Of a stretch of 64,000 nt of DNA, positions 8,917-26,490 are shown one piece after another. A model generated the notes under the pieces. The model was not told the origin of the DNA. It did no database searches and saw only the letters and a list, made by a program, of their open reading frames with translations. Within the stretch, counting starts at the first letter, position 1; each line of letters opens with the position of its first letter. Made by a program: the position numbers and the translations under genes. The stretch comes from Monarcha castaneiventris obscurior (taxonomy: Eukaryota > Chordata > Aves > Passeriformes > Monarchidae): positions 1,614,501 through 1,678,500 of the forward strand of contig JAMPIT010000269.1 of assembly GCA_026261815.1 (NCBI GenBank). Reading direction: 5' to 3'.

Positions 8917-10033
8917 GGTGTTGGGCAAAGCTGGTGTCATGGCCAGTGCCCCGTGGTTTTATGCTTATGTAGTTTGTGTTTTTTGTCAGAGTTAACCCTG
9001 CTCTTGGGGCCGAGGGGCCACAGCTGCTGAGATCGTCCCCTTTTCTCTGGGGGCACATGGTGGTGGTGGGGATTTGCCCATCTGTGAGGGCTGTGAGGCT
9101 GCCTGATGCTGGGGACTGTCCAGCAGGGACAGGTCAGGTGCTGTGGCTGCCTCTGACATGGACCTCTCCTGCATGACCATGGATGTGTGGGGCTCATGGC
9201 CCCCCTCCTCAGCAGAGCTGGGCACCAGGGAAGGCCACTGCCTCATGTGGTGGCCGTGGTGCTGACTGTGAGGGTGTCACCTCTGTTTTGTGTGTGAACA
9301 GTCCTGCAGTGCCCTTGGACCTGCACCCCACAGAGATGTCAATCCTGCTGTTTGTACCCCGGCCCTTCCCTTCCCTTGCACTCACAAGTACCTCCAGCCC
9401 CGGCCCGTCTGCACAGGCAGCACTCATAGGGCAGATTTCCCCCCAGAAAGCTGCTGTTTGGGAGGGCCCTGCTCAGAGCATCCTGATGAGCCCCCCTGGG
9501 GTTGTGGGAACCCAGTGACAGCCCCAGGGCCGCCCAGCACCATGGGGAAAACAGCAGCAGCCACTGTTTCATGCATCTCTGGCGAGGTGGCAGCACGAGC
9601 GTCCCAGCATCGGCCAGCCCGAGCTGGGAGGTTGTTGGCTCCTGCCGGTCCCCATTGGGCCAGCAGCCCGGGTTTGACAGGGCCAGGATCGTGGGCACCC
9701 CCGGCCGCAGCAGCAGCAGCGTCCCCGAGCTGCTGCCCCATCCCATGGGAGTCTCAGGGCGGCCCTGGGGGCAGCCAGCTCGCAGCCCCTGCTTCCCCTG
9801 AGACAGGTCCCCAAGGCTTTCCCATGGGTGGGTGCCCACAGGGACAGAGTTAATGCTTGCTCCACCACAAAGCCTTATCAGCAACCTTTACCCGTGTTTG
9901 CTCAGGCCCTGCGGCCATTGGGCAGCCAGGCCCGACTCCCCCAGGCCAAGGGGCGCTCCCGCAGTGCTGGCTCAGCGCACGCTGGCAGCAGGGGCCAGGC
10001 CAGAGCACAGCCTGACCACAGCAGGGCCCAGCA
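8916..10033. other. ADAM2-IDO2 intergenic region
   Basis: About 1.1 kb separates the ADAM2 stop from the IDO2 start. I see no exon and no IDO1 copy. It must hold the IDO2 promoter and any 5' non-coding exon. No clear TATA box, ISRE or GAS element could be picked out by eye. The open frames here are GC-rich chance frames. Confidence 0.5.
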
Positions 10034-15980
<5,947 letters not shown>

Positions 15981-16186
15981 CCTACCCTGAGGGTTGCCCA
16001 AAGCGGGTGCGGGACGCCAAGGGGCTTCGGTGTCTGTCTGCAATGCACAAGCCAAGATCCAAAACCTCCCATCAGCAGCAGCCTTCCCACCTGCGCACGT
16101 GTGGGACAGGAGGAGCACGCTCGGGGCTGGTGACAGAGAGCAGCGCTGCTGCTGCCGCCCCCAGAATGCGCACAGCGAGCTCAGCA

Positions 16187-16336
16187 TCCTCCCCTGGCTC
16201 CGGGACGGGCACGGTGTCCTCCCCTGGCTCCGGGACGGGCACGGTGTCCTCCCGTGGTACCGGGACGGGCGCGGTGTCCCCCCCTGGCCCCGGGACGGGC
16301 ACGGTGTCCTCCCGCGGCACCGGCACCAGCACCTCA
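16187..16336. repeat. 5 x 30-base minisatellite in IDO2 3' UTR
   Basis: Five exact 30-base periods (starts 16187, 16217, 16247, 16277, 16307) of a unit near TCCTCCCCTGGCTCCGGGAC + GGGCACGGTG. The first two copies are identical and the last is most diverged. Because 30 is a multiple of three and the unit lacks stops, several frames stay open through it. Confidence 0.92.
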
Positions 16337-16430
16337 CCCTCGGGCACAGGGCCGGGCCGTGTCCCTCCAAGCCCCACTTCTTCCCCGTGGGGGCTGCAGC
16401 TCGGATAGACGCGGGTGGGTTACACGGACG

Positions 16431-16436
16431 AATAAA
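16431..16436 (+). terminator. IDO2: IDO2 poly(A) signal AATAAA
   Basis: This canonical hexamer lies 451 bases after the IDO2 stop codon. It is the first AATAAA after the stop. Confidence 0.6.
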
Positions 16437-16439
16437 GCA

Positions 16440-16720
16440 GCGATTGCCGATCCAGCCGCGGGGCCGGGCCTGTGTCCATGCCGAGCTCGCAGCGCTCCTG
16501 CAGCACCAGGTGGCGGCAGAAAGCCGCGTTCGGCGGCGGCCGAGCCGCTCCCGGAGCCGAGAGCGGAGGGGCAGCAGGGTGGGGAGGGGGCACCAGCGGG
16601 GATTGGGTTGCGGGGGCAGCGAAGGGCAGGAAGGAGCTCCCCGCTCTGACCGCAGCCTCCGGCACCCGGACACGGCTCCTCTGCCCCGCACCTGCAGGGG
16701 CACCGTGATTGCTCCGCAGG
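16440..16720. promoter_or_regulatory. CpG-rich patch downstream of IDO2
   Basis: CpG dinucleotides are dense over about 280 bases just past the IDO2 poly(A) signal, unlike the flanking DNA from about 16900 onward. It could be an unannotated promoter or an insulator. No exon or recognised transcript start is seen on either strand. Confidence 0.45.
16502..16517 (+). promoter_or_regulatory. CTCF-like motif
   Basis: AGCACCAGGTGGCGGC resembles the CTCF core (CCACCAGGTGGCGC type). It lies inside the CpG-rich patch between IDO2 and the long TCIM-side intergenic region. Single-site matches by eye are weak evidence. Confidence 0.35.
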
Positions 16721-19700
16721 AATTCCAACAAACACCAACTCTCTCGTCACAGGAGTGGCGCCGAAGCCACTCAAACCGAGCCGCGAGAGGAGTGTGGATG
16801 AGAGACGGGAGCTAGGCTGTGGGATAAATGCGGGGTGTCCAGGAAGCTGCTGCTCACGGGTGAGGCTGCCCCGAGGCACAGGGGCTGCTCTTCATAGCCC
16901 CTCCTGGTTCGTTCAGGGCTCGGGATGTCACAGGGACAAAGCTGCAACTCTGGGGGTCACACGGGCTTCACTTTAAGTCTCAGTGCTAATCCTGGGGACA
17001 TGGGAACCCATGGCTTCCTCAAGGGGCCAGCATGGGAAAAATACTTCTGACAAACCCATGATCCTCACTCTGTACCGGCAGCAGAAGAACACGCAGCCTG
17101 GTGCCAGGGCCGGCCTGGTCCAGAGGCTGCTCTGACACAGACCCGGTGCAGGTGAAGCGAGACCTGCGAGCAGTTCCTGTGCTGGCCCAAGGCTGCAGAA
17201 CGGGCTCACCTCGCACTACCGAGCTGGGCTGAGTGGGCAGAGCCTTGTGCCAAGAGCGGTGCTAAAGCTTTTTTTATAATGCCAGGTGCCCACATTACCC
17301 TTTTCTCGCAAGTCAGATTCCTTGGAATTTGCATCTTTAGGGAAATCAGGCCATATGGCTCTGTTTTGCCTCCCCAGGTTTTGCTGGCACAGCCACCAGA
17401 GGCAGGATTCACACCCAATCAGTGTCTTGGTGCAAAAATAGTCCTGGCAGTGCCCCTTCTGCACTACTAGAAGAGAGTCAAGGTCCTTTGAAATGAGATG
17501 TCATTCCCATAAGGGCAAAAAGAAGCTCAGCACAATGTAGCTTGAATTATTAAACTCTTGCTAAATTGTATTTTGTGCTCTTTTTTTGAATGCAGGCCTA
17601 AAACTGGGGCTTCAGAGATGACTTCAGTAAACAACCCACGGGAACGTGTCAGCACCTTTAAATCTTTGCCTGGCAGCGCTCCTTCCACTTGATCTTCATT
17701 TCTGAATAGCTGCTGCATATTTCATGTAGGAGATATTTCATCCCGATGATTGTCTTGGTCTATTGCATTTCAGACCATTTCAGGAAAACAGCAAACTTGG
17801 ACCAGGGGAAAAATCACTCCACCTAAATGAGAAATGCAGCCAGGACTGGAGGGAGCTGGGGCAGGCTGGCCCTGCGGGGGACGGGGGCTCCACACATGCT
17901 GCAAATGCCCAAACCCCGCTGGGCAGCAGCAATGCCGGTGCCAGGAAGGGCCACAGGGCCCCCAGCCAGGTGGGTTTTCTTCCTTCTGCAAACTCCCTTC
18001 CCTGCACTCGCTGTCCCTGCCCCATGCCACTGGGGTTGGGAGCAGGTCCTTAGGAGCGCATGGATGGATTTGTGTCACCTCAGAAAAGAAAAGGGGAGAT
18101 GGGAGATGGGAGATGGGGGAGGTGTTGGAGGGCTCTGGAGAGCCAAGGGGGTTCCCTGCACTGGAGGGCACACTCACCTTCTTCTGGTGAGCAAGGAAGG
18201 TGCCTAAGAAACTGCAGAGCAGGAGTCAGCTCTGGCATTCCCAGGCCAGCAAACTACAGGGCACAGGCTCCCCATGCCTGAGTTCACGCCACCAAATGCT
18301 CTGTCACAGCCAGCTCACAATCAATCAGCTGCAGCTCCTTTGGAACTGAATTCCATAAGGATCCTGCCACTCTGGAAGTACCCAGGCAGTGAGGCACAGT
18401 AAGGCACGGGCCTTTCCCATGTGCTCTCCTGGCAGGCTGGGACAGCTGCTCCAAGGGAGCTTTGATTTCTCTCTGTTTTCAAACCACTGCTGTCTAACAT
18501 TGATCACAAGGCACAGACATCTAAGGTCTCAGGTGCATTCTGACTGGAAGCACGTGGCATTTAAATAATTTATGCCTATGCCTAAAGATGGCACAATGTG
18601 TTTGAGGATAACCATGTCCTTGGCATCCGTGCTGCATCCCGCCAGTGGGCACTGTGCTGCCACAGGCTGCCAACCTGCGGCCCCGCTCTGTCCTGAAGGG
18701 TTTATTTTGGCAGGCACTGGGGGAGCCTGGAATGTGTGGGATGAGTCCAGCCACAGCTACCCATCACCTCTCCTGATGTCCAGGCTCTGCTGCTCTCTCA
18801 GTCAGACCCCAACTGGGACAACCTGAGCACAGGGGACACCCAAGATCCCCTGCACTGGAACAGAAAGATCATTTCTGCAGCTCTGTAATAGAATTAATGT
18901 TATTTCAGCACGGAATAAGCAGCAAAAGAGCAGACTTCCCTTCCCCTTTCAGAGGTGCTGCCCCTCAGACCTCAGCTCCCAAAGGTACATCTGGAAGTGA
19001 GGTTGGGATGCACAGGCTGCCCAGGATCCACGTGACTGAGGACGGGATTTTGCACCATCTCCCTGAGCCCAGCAATATCTGCTGGGTCAGCTGGGACTGA
19101 CGCCTGCCAGGGAGTGGATGGAAAAACAGAAGAGATGTCACAGCCCTCGTCCACATCCAGAGCAGCAGCTCCAGCCCCAAATCGGTGCCACCCACACAGA
19201 AATCTCCCTTATCTCTGGAGCCAGGCCCTGTCCCTGCAGCACTGAGGCACATGTTCCATTGTGGGGCTCAGAGCTGCCCAGCAGCCCAGCAGCTCTTCCA
19301 GCCACATTCTGGAGTGTCCACCTGACTCGTGACTCCTTGCTTTTGTTAAGCAGAGATTTCCCCGTGATATCTGAGGGTCAGACCTGGGCGATGGAGAAGG
19401 AAGCCTGGCGCACACCCAAGGTGGCAGGAGGAGACCTCACCTGGGCACACCTTCGATGTACCAAACCTCACAGAGCCTCACCAGCCCTGGGACCAGCCTG
19501 CAGGAGGTGGCCAGCCCTGCCTGCCAGGCTCCCTCCGCTCCCTGGGCCATGCCCAGCCCGTCATCCCACCCACACTGTTTGCTCAGACTTTCCATCGTTC
19601 TCAATCGCTTTGGCCTCAGGTTCCCTCCTTGCCATGCCCGGGTCTCACCCAAGTCACCTTCCACTGAGACAAATCTGTGCAAAAGTTCCTGAGCTGCCCA

Positions 19701-19980
19701 TGGGCCTGGCAGCCCTTTCCTGGCACTGGGCTGCCCACAGGAATTCCCACAGCCCCCAGGCAGATTCAGCCAAGTGCTTTGCTGCTTTTGTCCCTGTGAA
19801 TATTTGAAATCGAACAGGAATACAAACATTTGGATTCTAGACACTTCCCAATTCCGGCCTTATTTATCATACTTGGCTCTGCTCCTGGAGCTGGGGCCAG
19901 AAGAGGCTCTGAATGATTTAAGTGATTTAACATGCTGTGCATAAATCAATCTCACTCTCCCCTCCAGCCACAGGTTTCCC
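16721..19980. other. Intergenic, no gene recognised
   Basis: This is unique-looking sequence with a short GGGAGAT repeat near 18096-18116 and several AT-rich stretches (17540-17590, 18555-18575). The open frames, including 19118-19807, have no recognisable domain and no splice support. Confidence 0.5.
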
Positions 19981-19984
19981 TTTG

Positions 19985-20075
19985 TGGTTTGCTGCACACT
20001 TATTATATCCATCAATATCTAAGTAATTAAAATCCCCCATTATCTGGGTCCTGGCTGCCTTACAAACTCCTCATA
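19985..20075 (-). mobile_element. Relic of a LINE endonuclease domain
   Basis: On the minus strand this segment reads QIMGDFNYLDIDGY. MGDFN-x-x-DI is typical of the apurinic endonuclease domain of CR1/L2-like retrotransposons. Only about 30 codons are open around it, so it would be a very old, decayed fragment. Confidence 0.35.
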
Positions 20076-20120
20076 AGCTATAAACTCTTTCATGATCAAC
20101 CTCTCTAAAGCATCTGGGAG

Positions 20121-23100
20121 TTTGCAGCCCCATCTCAGGGTCCCCAGGCTGTTGTTAGATTGTGAAGATCCCATTGGAGCCATGGCCAATTCTAGCCCGA
20201 GCCATGGTTGCTATTCCTCTCCCTGCATTCCTGGTCTGTGCCAGGACTGCTCATTTCTATCTCCATCTTTCTCCATTCACTGGTGAATTTATCTCAGAGC
20301 AGCTGCCCCAGCTCCTGCTTCACTTGTGCTACTGGAGCAGAGCTTCCGCTCTGCTGCATTCCCGGGAGCACCCAGGGGCTCCGAATGCCACGTCCCAAAT
20401 TTTGCCCTGCTGCAGAACCATTTGCTGTACCTTGGAAAGGCAGCAAGCCCCCAGTGCTGTCACACCTGTGGCCCAAATGTCCCTGAGCCATCCCAGGGCT
20501 CTTCTGTGGGGACACTTCCTTGTCACTTGGTCGGGCTCCTTTCCTGCACACCTCAGCCACAGGTCTCTAAGCAATTTATAAATAACAACCAAGTTTGCCT
20601 TGTAATTCCCCATTGGGAGGGATGTGAGAGCACAGGAAATAATTGCCTTCACCTCTTTCTGGTGCTGCCACTTGCCCCAGACCTGCCGGTCCATCCGTGC
20701 GTGCCTGGAGCACCGTGTCCCTCGGAACACTCAGCTGGGCACAAGCAGAGGCTTATCTGTACCTGGGGAAGGGCTCACCTCTGCAGGGTGTCTGCAGGCC
20801 AGATATGATTACAGGCCATGACTCAAGCCAAAAAATGCTAGTTACAGCATGGAGGAGGAGAGAGGAGCTGCTAAATTACACCTAATATGGAGGGTGTGAT
20901 TGGGGAACAGATTGAGAAGCCACCACTGCTAAGGGGATGACACCGAGCTGTTCCAGCCCAGAGCCACCAGCACAGCTGTGCTGGGACTGTGACACAGCTC
21001 CCTGAGACAGCAGGGACCTCTTGCTAACGTTGGGTTTTTTTGCCATTTGTAGCATCCCATACTCTGGTACTTGGTCCTAAAGGCTCTTTGCTCGCGTGTC
21101 CCTGGGGCAGTCCGTGGAGCAGTCTGTGGACAAGCCTCTGACAGGAGGGAGTGGGTTTATTCATGCTCTCTGTGTGATCTCCAGGAACTCTCTGTTTTGT
21201 TGTGTTTATCTTCCCAGCCTTACCAGACAGGTGAATGTCTCTACCTCGTCTGCCTCTCCTGCTTCACTCCATCCAGTGCTTTCCTCTCTTTCCAAAGGAT
21301 GGCATGGCCAGAGTCAATGTTTTCCCATGGGTGGCTGATGCTGGGAAATGGTAAAGTCCTCATTATCAGATAAAGAATGCCCAGAGGGACCTTTGGGAAG
21401 GGGTTTTTTTCCCTAAAATCCTTGGTGTTTGGCCAGTGTTTGTAAACCATTGCACTATTACAGCTCTCGTTAAATAAAGAAACCAGAGACCCAAACATTG
21501 GCACTAGAATAAAAATAGCTTAGTGTGGGGCAAATAGAGGGTGGGAACAAGACACAGGCAGGTCCTGGCAAAGGTCTCATTATTTCTCTGCTGCCTGGGG
21601 TGCCCAGTCACGCTGGGAGCAGGGTTTAACCAGCGCCTGCAGGGTGGCACGTCACCGGTGCCACACGGAGGATGCGCCATGGCCTCCCAAACGCCTGTTT
21701 GCCAAGTTAGTCACCACAGCCCACAGCTGCTAGACCTGGTAAACAAGGGCAAACACAGATACTGGAGTTGCAGGAGGCACGGTGAACCCGTGAGGCAATC
21801 GCTACCCGGCATCCTAGGAGCTCTAGTCAATCCCATTTCTTAGAAAAGAGAAAAAAAAGGAAAATAAATAAGGCGCTGCTATTATTGCAGTAAGAGGCTG
21901 TGTCATGCTGGGATCTGCAGCTAAATATATTCGGTGTTTACTGTAAGCAAGGACAGTGGGAAGCCTTCCGAAACAGCACGGGGGCTGCTCCCATTTTTTT
22001 TGAGCTATCAATCATGCCTGCCTTGAGCCATTTTTACCCTGACACGAATGGAAAATATTTTCCGGGTTTAATTTCTACTGATCAAAGACACTTCCTCAAC
22101 AGAGAGGAGCCCCACAGTCCGGGGGGGAGAGAAGTCCCCGAGGAAACTATTTGCCTGAGGGGACGTGGGACGCAGCTCACGTGTGGTGGGACTCCCCACG
22201 AGCAGATGAGGCACATCAGGACACCATCTCTGAGAGCCAGGACACAGTCCCACCAGCCCAGGGGCAGCTGGCCAGGCTGTTAATCCTTTTTCTTCCCCAA
22301 TTAATTTGCCAAACAAGAAACTTGGTGTTTACCACGTGGCTGCCAAACAGTGCTGGGAGCACCTTGACGCTGCCCCAAGGTGTGCGGATCCCCTCTGCTG
22401 CACCAGCAGTCTCTTCCCCAGCTGCTGCTGTGATAAGGGAGGCCTGCAGAGGGGCAGGGTTTTGGGGTCAGATATCTGTTTACTTTCTCCATAAGATTTT
22501 CCTAAACAGCAGTGGAAAACCCTCCTTCCACAAAGCTCATCGTGGCCGGAACTGACTCAGCTTTCTGCACAGAGGGTCCTGGAGGTGACCTCAATAACTT
22601 GACGTCACACTCGGCACTGTTTACTGACAGAAAACATATTTTATTTCTGTTTGTGCCCATCAGAGTGGTAAGATCAGGGCTCCCGATGTGTCCCCTGACC
22701 CACAACCCCCTGGCTCCCTCAGTCTCACGCAGACCCTTGTGATGGGCAGATTCTCTCCACAAGGCAGACACAAAGTCAAATCTGATTTACTTCTCCCAGG
22801 CAGATGCCAGCAACTCCAGAGCACAAACTGCTGGGCTCCTGGTTCAACCCCAAGCCACTGAGGACTCAGAGCCACTTTGGGAGCTGTCGCAGCCCAGGCT
22901 CTGCTGCTCAGCCAGACCCTGCCAGAGGGACTGCAAAGCACTGCTTGCCATACACACAGCATCACCCCTCTCGCCTTCCCTCCTCTCCCCTCCCCTCCCC
23001 TCCCACACAGAACTAAAATCTACTGGCAGCTCTAAACTGGCTCTTTTTTGTCTGAACTGCTGCATAAATAACCCAACAGAAAGCCTGAAGCCCCCGCACA

Positions 23101-26100
23101 CTGACACCTGACAGCAAGTCAAGGGCAGATCTCAAGAACAAAGACAAGGCTCCCATGTAAACAAGGCATCAGCCACTGAGACTGTAACTGATTGTGGGGA
23201 AACATCTAGAAGGCACAACTCTCATTGCTGTGAGAGTTAAACACGCCTGGGAGCAGGGGCTGTCCGTGGGCTGCTACTCCGTATCGCGGTGACAGCACTT
23301 GGGCTGGTGGGTCTGACTGGGGCCAGGACACAGGGGAAGCCCTCTGTGACTGTACAGAGCAGCTCTGTGCCCCACAGATGATTCACGGCTCGTGGGAGAG
23401 TCCCTGCTCCAGTTCTGCCCAGCTCAGACCTGTGGCAGGCGCCTGAAACAGCCAACCTTGCCTGTCCCAGAGATAGGCTTTACAGCCCTTCTGCTGCTCT
23501 TTGAGCAGGCTGACGTGTGCAGCTCATGGCAGTTTTCTGGGGAAAACAACCACTGGCAGAAGTTCAGTCGCCTGCTGTAACCTGCGAGCAGCCGCGGTGG
23601 TCCTGGGGACAGCCAGGGCCCAGGCACAACCTGTGTGACACCCATGAGCAGCTCCCTTCCCCCTGCAGCAGCAGGGGCACAGCCAGCCCCAGCTGAACCT
23701 GGGGAGGATCTGCAGCAGGGCCTCAGCACACAAAAAATACCCCCAAAACCCGGATGCAGCCAGCAGCTCCTGTGGCTCAGGCACGGCCACAGGGATGGGA
23801 AGGGGATCACAGAAATTGCTTTTCTAGCAGCTACAAAGTGAAGTTGCTGGGCCACCAGAGGCAGTGGTAGGAGCCAAACACCATCTGTTCTCTCCCAGGA
23901 ACTCTTTTGTTAGTGGAGAAATGAGCTACGAGGTTGATAACTCCACAATGCCAAGCTCATCTCCCACATGACTGACTCCCTGATAAATCTCCACAGGCGC
24001 AGCTTTGGTGTTTCCATCCTTCCCTTCCTGGTTTTCTTCTCCCTGTGTTACTCAACTACACATCCCCAAACCTCAGCCTGTCCCCCTGCCCAGCCCAGCA
24101 TCTCCTCTGCACCACCACAGCCCTCCCCAGGCACCCCAGATCACCCTCAACGCCCCCTGGACCCCTCACTACGGGCATTGCCACCATCCCGCCTCCCCGT
24201 CAGCAGCGCAGCCACGGAGGCTTTGGGAGACTGGGGGCACTGCGGACCCCCAGAAGCTGGAGAGGCCCAAAGGCACAAAGGCACATCCTGTCTGCCACCC
24301 CTCCTGCGGCAGAGGAAGCAGCTCCAGAGAGGTTGGAGCCCTGAGGAGCGGGGCACGGGGGCCCATACGTGTGTCGGGCACTGTCGCCCGCCAGTCGGGC
24401 TGTGACAATGACCCGAGCCAGCCCCTCGGCCCAGCCCCACTGCAGGATTTCCCGTGGGCCCGTCCCCTCGGCCGCAGACAATGAGCTGTCTGACAGCTGG
24501 AGACAACTCTGCCTTCGCCCCTCTCCAGCGACGGGTCCTTGGGACCTTCAGGAAGATCAAACAGGAAATTGGGCAGAAAAAGAAAAAGGTTGTTCGTGCT
24601 CGAAAGTCCAAACTTCCACTGCTGACCTGGGAGGAAGATGCTGAAGTCAGGGTATTCAAACACTTTCCCTGGCTCCTGTGGGAATAGCAGGACGTGGTGA
24701 GCGGGGCTGCATGAGGGACGGGTTGGTGCTGTCTCAAGCTGCTGGTTGTGATATGGTTATGATAACTCCATAACCTGATGGAGTTATCCCACTAAAACTC
24801 CTACCCTGCCCCACGCCTCGACAGCATTGCTCGCCTGCATCCCCACAGACATGGCTCCTCTTTTTGTGACAATGCTCTGGCTGGAAACCTGCCACTGTAT
24901 TGCAGGAATGATCTCCCATGACACATGGGGAGCACCACAGCCAGAGTTTCTCTTTGCAAGATGGATTTTGGAAGTCTCAAGCACCAAGAGAATGCACCCG
25001 TGGCTTCCTTACACAGTGAGTCCTCACCCTCCCAGACCCTCCTGTCTCCTGTGGCAGCAAACATCCACACCAGATGTGTCCTCAGCTCTGCCTTGCTGCG
25101 TGCAGAGCTTCTTCCAAGGGGTTCTGCCTGGTAGAAGTGCCAGAAGTTTCTGTTTCTTTTCTGTTTCTTACCAGACATGATTTACTTACTGTAACTGGCT
25201 ATCTGTTATGTCCTGCACTGCATTATTAACTTGGTGATCGTACATTTAGCAGAGAATTTATGAGAAATGAGGAGACATTCATTATCAGTAACACCACAGA
25301 CTTTACTCTTATATGGTCTCCCTGCCTGGAGCGATCCGGGCTCAGCCAGCACTCACCCAGCTCCAGCCATTCCTTGGGCCAGAGCAGGACAGGGCTGCTC
25401 TGCACAGCTCTGGGGCTGCATTCCCCTCAGTTAGGCTGGTCCTTATTTTTTCCCCTATTAAAATATTTTCAGATGGAATTTACCAGCTTAATTGTACAAT
25501 CATGACTTCTGTTGTCTGAAAACCCGTATGTTTTTCCTATTTTCGGGCAGGGAGCTGTGTGAGGATTGTCTGAGACATACCTGTGCTTTCCAGCAACTGA
25601 ACTGCAACAGAAGTGCCCTTAAAATACCCTCCTTATCCAGAACCTCTGACCTGGGGACAAATATCCCTCCCTTCCTGTACCTCTGAAGTGGGGACGAGTG
25701 CCTGCCCTGTCCTGCACCTCCGAACTGGAGTCACAAGGAACACAGATGGCCAAGTTAAGCTCTTGGTTTTGTGAGCAAAGGGTACAATGTCCTGCCGTGA
25801 GATCTGTACAAGTGCTCCCAGATGTTCTATTAAAGAAACAACAACCACAGAAAAACCCAAGCAACAGCCAAACAAACAGAAATCTCAGGTGGAGTCCCAG
25901 AGGCAGACAAGTCCCAGTGGAAAGAGGCTGTAAGCAGGTTGGAGCCAGGGCAGGCACTGCCATTTGCATGACCTGGATGTCTGACAACCTCCCAGGAATT
26001 TGGATTCCAAGAGTAACACAATGAACTGGTTCCTTCTTGACCTCAGAGCCATGCCACAGCTGTGTCTGCAGAGCCTCGGAAACCTTTCCATTTCGGAAAC

Positions 26101-26285
26101 CTTTCCCAGTGGAGAGGGGCATTTCTGGCTCCTGAGAAGGGCGGAGGTTCCACAGCTGCAGGCTGTGAGGAGCCAGAGTTCCAGACCATGTAAGCCAGGG
26201 AAAGGATGGGAAGAGCAGAGATTGGCTGGAGGCTCCTGGACATTTCCCATTCTTAGGTTTTCACTGAATGATCTGGAGACAAAAC
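20121..26285. other. Intergenic, no gene recognised
   Basis: No exon, RNA gene or intact mobile element is recognised. Noted here are a C/T-rich run at 22976-23006, a CpG-richer patch at about 24330-24480 and a small hairpin at 24761-24788. The open frames in the CpG-richer patch have no recognisable domain. Confidence 0.5.
24761..24788. repeat. 11-bp inverted repeat with 6-base loop
   Basis: GATAACTCCAT (24761-24771) and ATGGAGTTATC (24778-24788) are perfectly complementary around the loop AACCTG. It stands alone, with no flanking gene or terminator context. Confidence 0.8.
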
Positions 26286-26293
26286 AAATATAT

Positions 26294-26425
26294 CTATATC
26301 CATATCTCTATCTCATCTCTATCTCTATCTCTATCTCTATCTCTATCTCTATCTCTATCTCTATCTCTATCTCTATCTCTATCTCTGTCTCTTATACCTC
26401 ACAGGTATAAGAGATATGGATATAG
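26294..26425. repeat. (ATCTCT)n microsatellite framed by an inverted repeat
   Basis: A CTATCT/ATCTCT hexamer array fills about 26304-26392. It is bounded by a perfect 16-base inverted repeat: CTATATCCATATCTCT at 26294-26309 and its complement AGAGATATGGATATAG at 26410-26425. The right side also forms a tight 12-bp hairpin (TCTCTTATACCT, loop CAC). A CR1 3' tail starts at once on the right. Confidence 0.9.
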
Positions 26426-26429
26426 AGGA

Positions 26430-26490
26430 TATTCTGAGTCACAAGGGACCCACAAGGATCATCAAGTTATACTCTTAAGTGACTGCCCCC
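26430..26490 (-). mobile_element. CR1 LINE 3'-end fragment
   Basis: GAGTCACAAGGGACCCACAA followed by GGATCATCAAGT is the reverse complement of a common avian CR1 3' end, so the element runs on the minus strand with its 3' terminus at the left, against the microsatellite. It is a short 5'-truncated copy. Confidence 0.7.

Larger units (their letters stand above)
15981..16450 (+). other. IDO2: IDO2 3' UTR
   Basis: The sequence from the stop to just past the AATAAA at 16431-16436 gives a 3' UTR of about 470 bases. It contains a 5 x 30-base tandem repeat. The end point is inferred from the poly(A) signal only. Confidence 0.6.

Noticed and set aside
8916..10033. Possible IDO1 between ADAM2 and IDO2
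   Set aside because: The gap is only 1.1 kb and no IDO-like exon or residue motif was found on either strand.
24369..24687. Open frames in a CpG-richer patch, one with a Lys-rich segment
   Set aside because: No recognisable domain, no splice partners and no start or poly(A) context; probably chance.
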